From: an uncultured cyanobacterium
GTDB lineage: Bacteria; Cyanobacteriota; Cyanobacteriia; Thermostichales; Thermostichaceae
DNA length: 64,000 nt
NCBI GenBank assembly: GCA_937944885.1
Contig: CALFBB010000003.1
Span: 1 to 64,000, forward strand
Reading direction: 5' to 3'
A program made the translations under genes and the position numbers. Below, piece by piece: positions 63,501-64,000 of this stretch. The stretch's first letter is position 1, and each line of letters begins with the position of its first letter. Below the pieces are notes generated by a model, which saw nothing but the letters and a program-made list of their open reading frames with translations, was not told the origin of the DNA and did no database searches.

Positions 63501-64000
63501 ATGCCCTCTATGACTGCACAAGTCCACCCCCTTACCCGCACAGAAGTTCTGAGCGCCCTGATTCTCACCAGTGGGAGTTTAACTCTCCTAGCTGGTCTAT
63601 GGGGTTGGCTGGGATCCGTACCCATTCCATTGTTTTGGGATCCACTAGCGCTGTTGTGGGGATGCGGGTTAGGGCTAGGGGTAATTTTGCTCAGTGAGCT
63701 GGTTTATCAGGCTTGGCCTGCTTACCGTCAGGCTGCCCGTGCCTATCTGGGCTTGGTGGTGGATCCCTTGCAATGGGGGGATGTGTTTTGGCTGGGCCTG
63801 TTGCCGGGTTGGAGCGAGGAATGGTTGTTCCGTGGCGTGTTGGTCTCGGTAGCTGTGGCCGGCCCCCTGGGCTGGATAGGGGGGATCCTCTGCAGCAGTC
63901 TTTTGTTTGGGGCGCTGCATTTGCTGGAATGGCGGGGCTGGCCCTATGCCTTCTGGGCTACTCTCGTTGGGGTGCTGCTGGGTTTGGGGTTGTGGCTTTC
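63501..64000 (+). CDS. CPBP-family intramembrane protease, cut by the window edge
   Basis: The frame runs off the window's right edge after about 166 codons. Several hydrophobic segments surround the motifs EEWLFRGVL and FGALHLLEWRG, the catalytic Glu-Glu and His of CPBP (Abi, type II CAAX-like) intramembrane glutamic proteases. ATG 63501 or 63510 is the start. It is missing from the ORF track because it has no stop in the window. Confidence 0.85.
   Translation, partial: MPSMTAQVHPLTRTEVLSALILTSGSLTLLAGLWGWLGSVPIPLFWDPLALLWGCGLGLGVILLSELVYQAWPAYRQAARAYLGLVVDPLQWGDVFWLGLLPGWSEEWLFRGVLVSVAVAGPLGWIGGILCSSLLFGALHLLEWRGWPYAFWATLVGVLLGLGLWL

Larger units (their letters stand above)
1..64000. repeat. 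Dispersed GGGATCCC palindrome, HIP1-like
   Basis: The octamer GGGATCCC and its core GGATCC recur across the whole window, inside genes and between them. By hand I count about two dozen GGATCC in the first 10 kb, about eleven of them full GGGATCCC. Uniform base composition would give about 2.4 and 0.15. In coding frames the motif reads as Gly-Ile-Pro, Asp-Pro or Gly-Ser. HIP1 itself (GCGATCGC) was noticed only at about 33769 and 45217. Both palindromes share a central GATC. The function is not known from the sequence. Confidence 0.85.

Overview
The window is a chromosomal segment of a unicellular cyanobacterium. It carries photosystem I subunit PsaE, photosystem II subunit PsbU, NDH-1 subunit NdhM, ferredoxin-thioredoxin reductase variable chain FtrV, CP12, two high-light-inducible proteins and OpcA. 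The GGGATCCC palindrome is scattered very densely through genes and spacers, where many other cyanobacteria carry HIP1 (GCGATCGC). That, together with the gene content, suggests an early-branching, hot-spring-type Synechococcus (Thermostichus-like) lineage; this placement is inference. Gene packing is dense on both strands, most genes are housekeeping, and no prophage, CRISPR array or intact insertion sequence is visible.

Layout. 1-11 kb: tRNA-Thr, hemW, yajQ, an SDR, an FHA protein, a flippase-like protein divergent from mrdA (PBP2), HU, a CobD/HisC-type PLP enzyme, a sigma-region-4-like protein and a SPOR-like membrane protein. 11-16 kb: glgX, a DUF2996 protein, ndhM and an M55 aminopeptidase. 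16-22 kb: the urea ABC transporter urtABCDE on the minus strand behind a recognisable NtcA box. 22-32 kb: a small transpeptidase, psaE, mutM, a pentapeptide protein, sufS, two hli genes, opcA, tRNA-Gly, cbiT, an RlpA protein, ftrV and a phycobilisome-family protein. 32-44 kb: ftsH, a short glucan phosphorylase, a SpoIID protein, tadA, an HtrA protease, ureE, leuD, an FtsJ-like methyltransferase and an NfeD protein. 44-57 kb: tRNA-Pro, folC, serA, then an accessory-like stretch with decaying genes (EamA transporter, secreted protein, amidase), CP12, an ECF-type ATPase, a plant-type LRR protein, dapL and a hemerythrin-like protein. 57-64 kb: a coiled-coil protein, gcvP, psbU, an Rpn-family nuclease with a 15-copy 12-bp array, csaB and a truncated CPBP protease.

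Genes that work together. Urea uptake (urtABCDE) and the lone urease chaperone ureE point to urea as a nitrogen source; urease structural genes must lie elsewhere. GlgX and the glucan phosphorylase mobilise glycogen, while OpcA and CP12 control the choice between the oxidative pentose phosphate pathway and the Calvin cycle. HemW, the CobD-like enzyme and CbiT touch tetrapyrrole and corrinoid metabolism. PBP2, the small transpeptidase, SpoIID, RlpA and SPOR-like proteins concern the envelope. FtsH, HtrA, Hli and FtrV concern photosystem maintenance and redox control.

I found no clear new multi-gene system. The best leads are the GGGATCCC palindrome load, a pair of IS200/IS605 right-end-like remnants, the NtcA-type urt promoter, a candidate structured RNA at 30.3-30.5 kb, a phycobilisome-family protein lacking a bilin cysteine, the plant-type LRR protein and a cluster of decaying genes at 49-56 kb.
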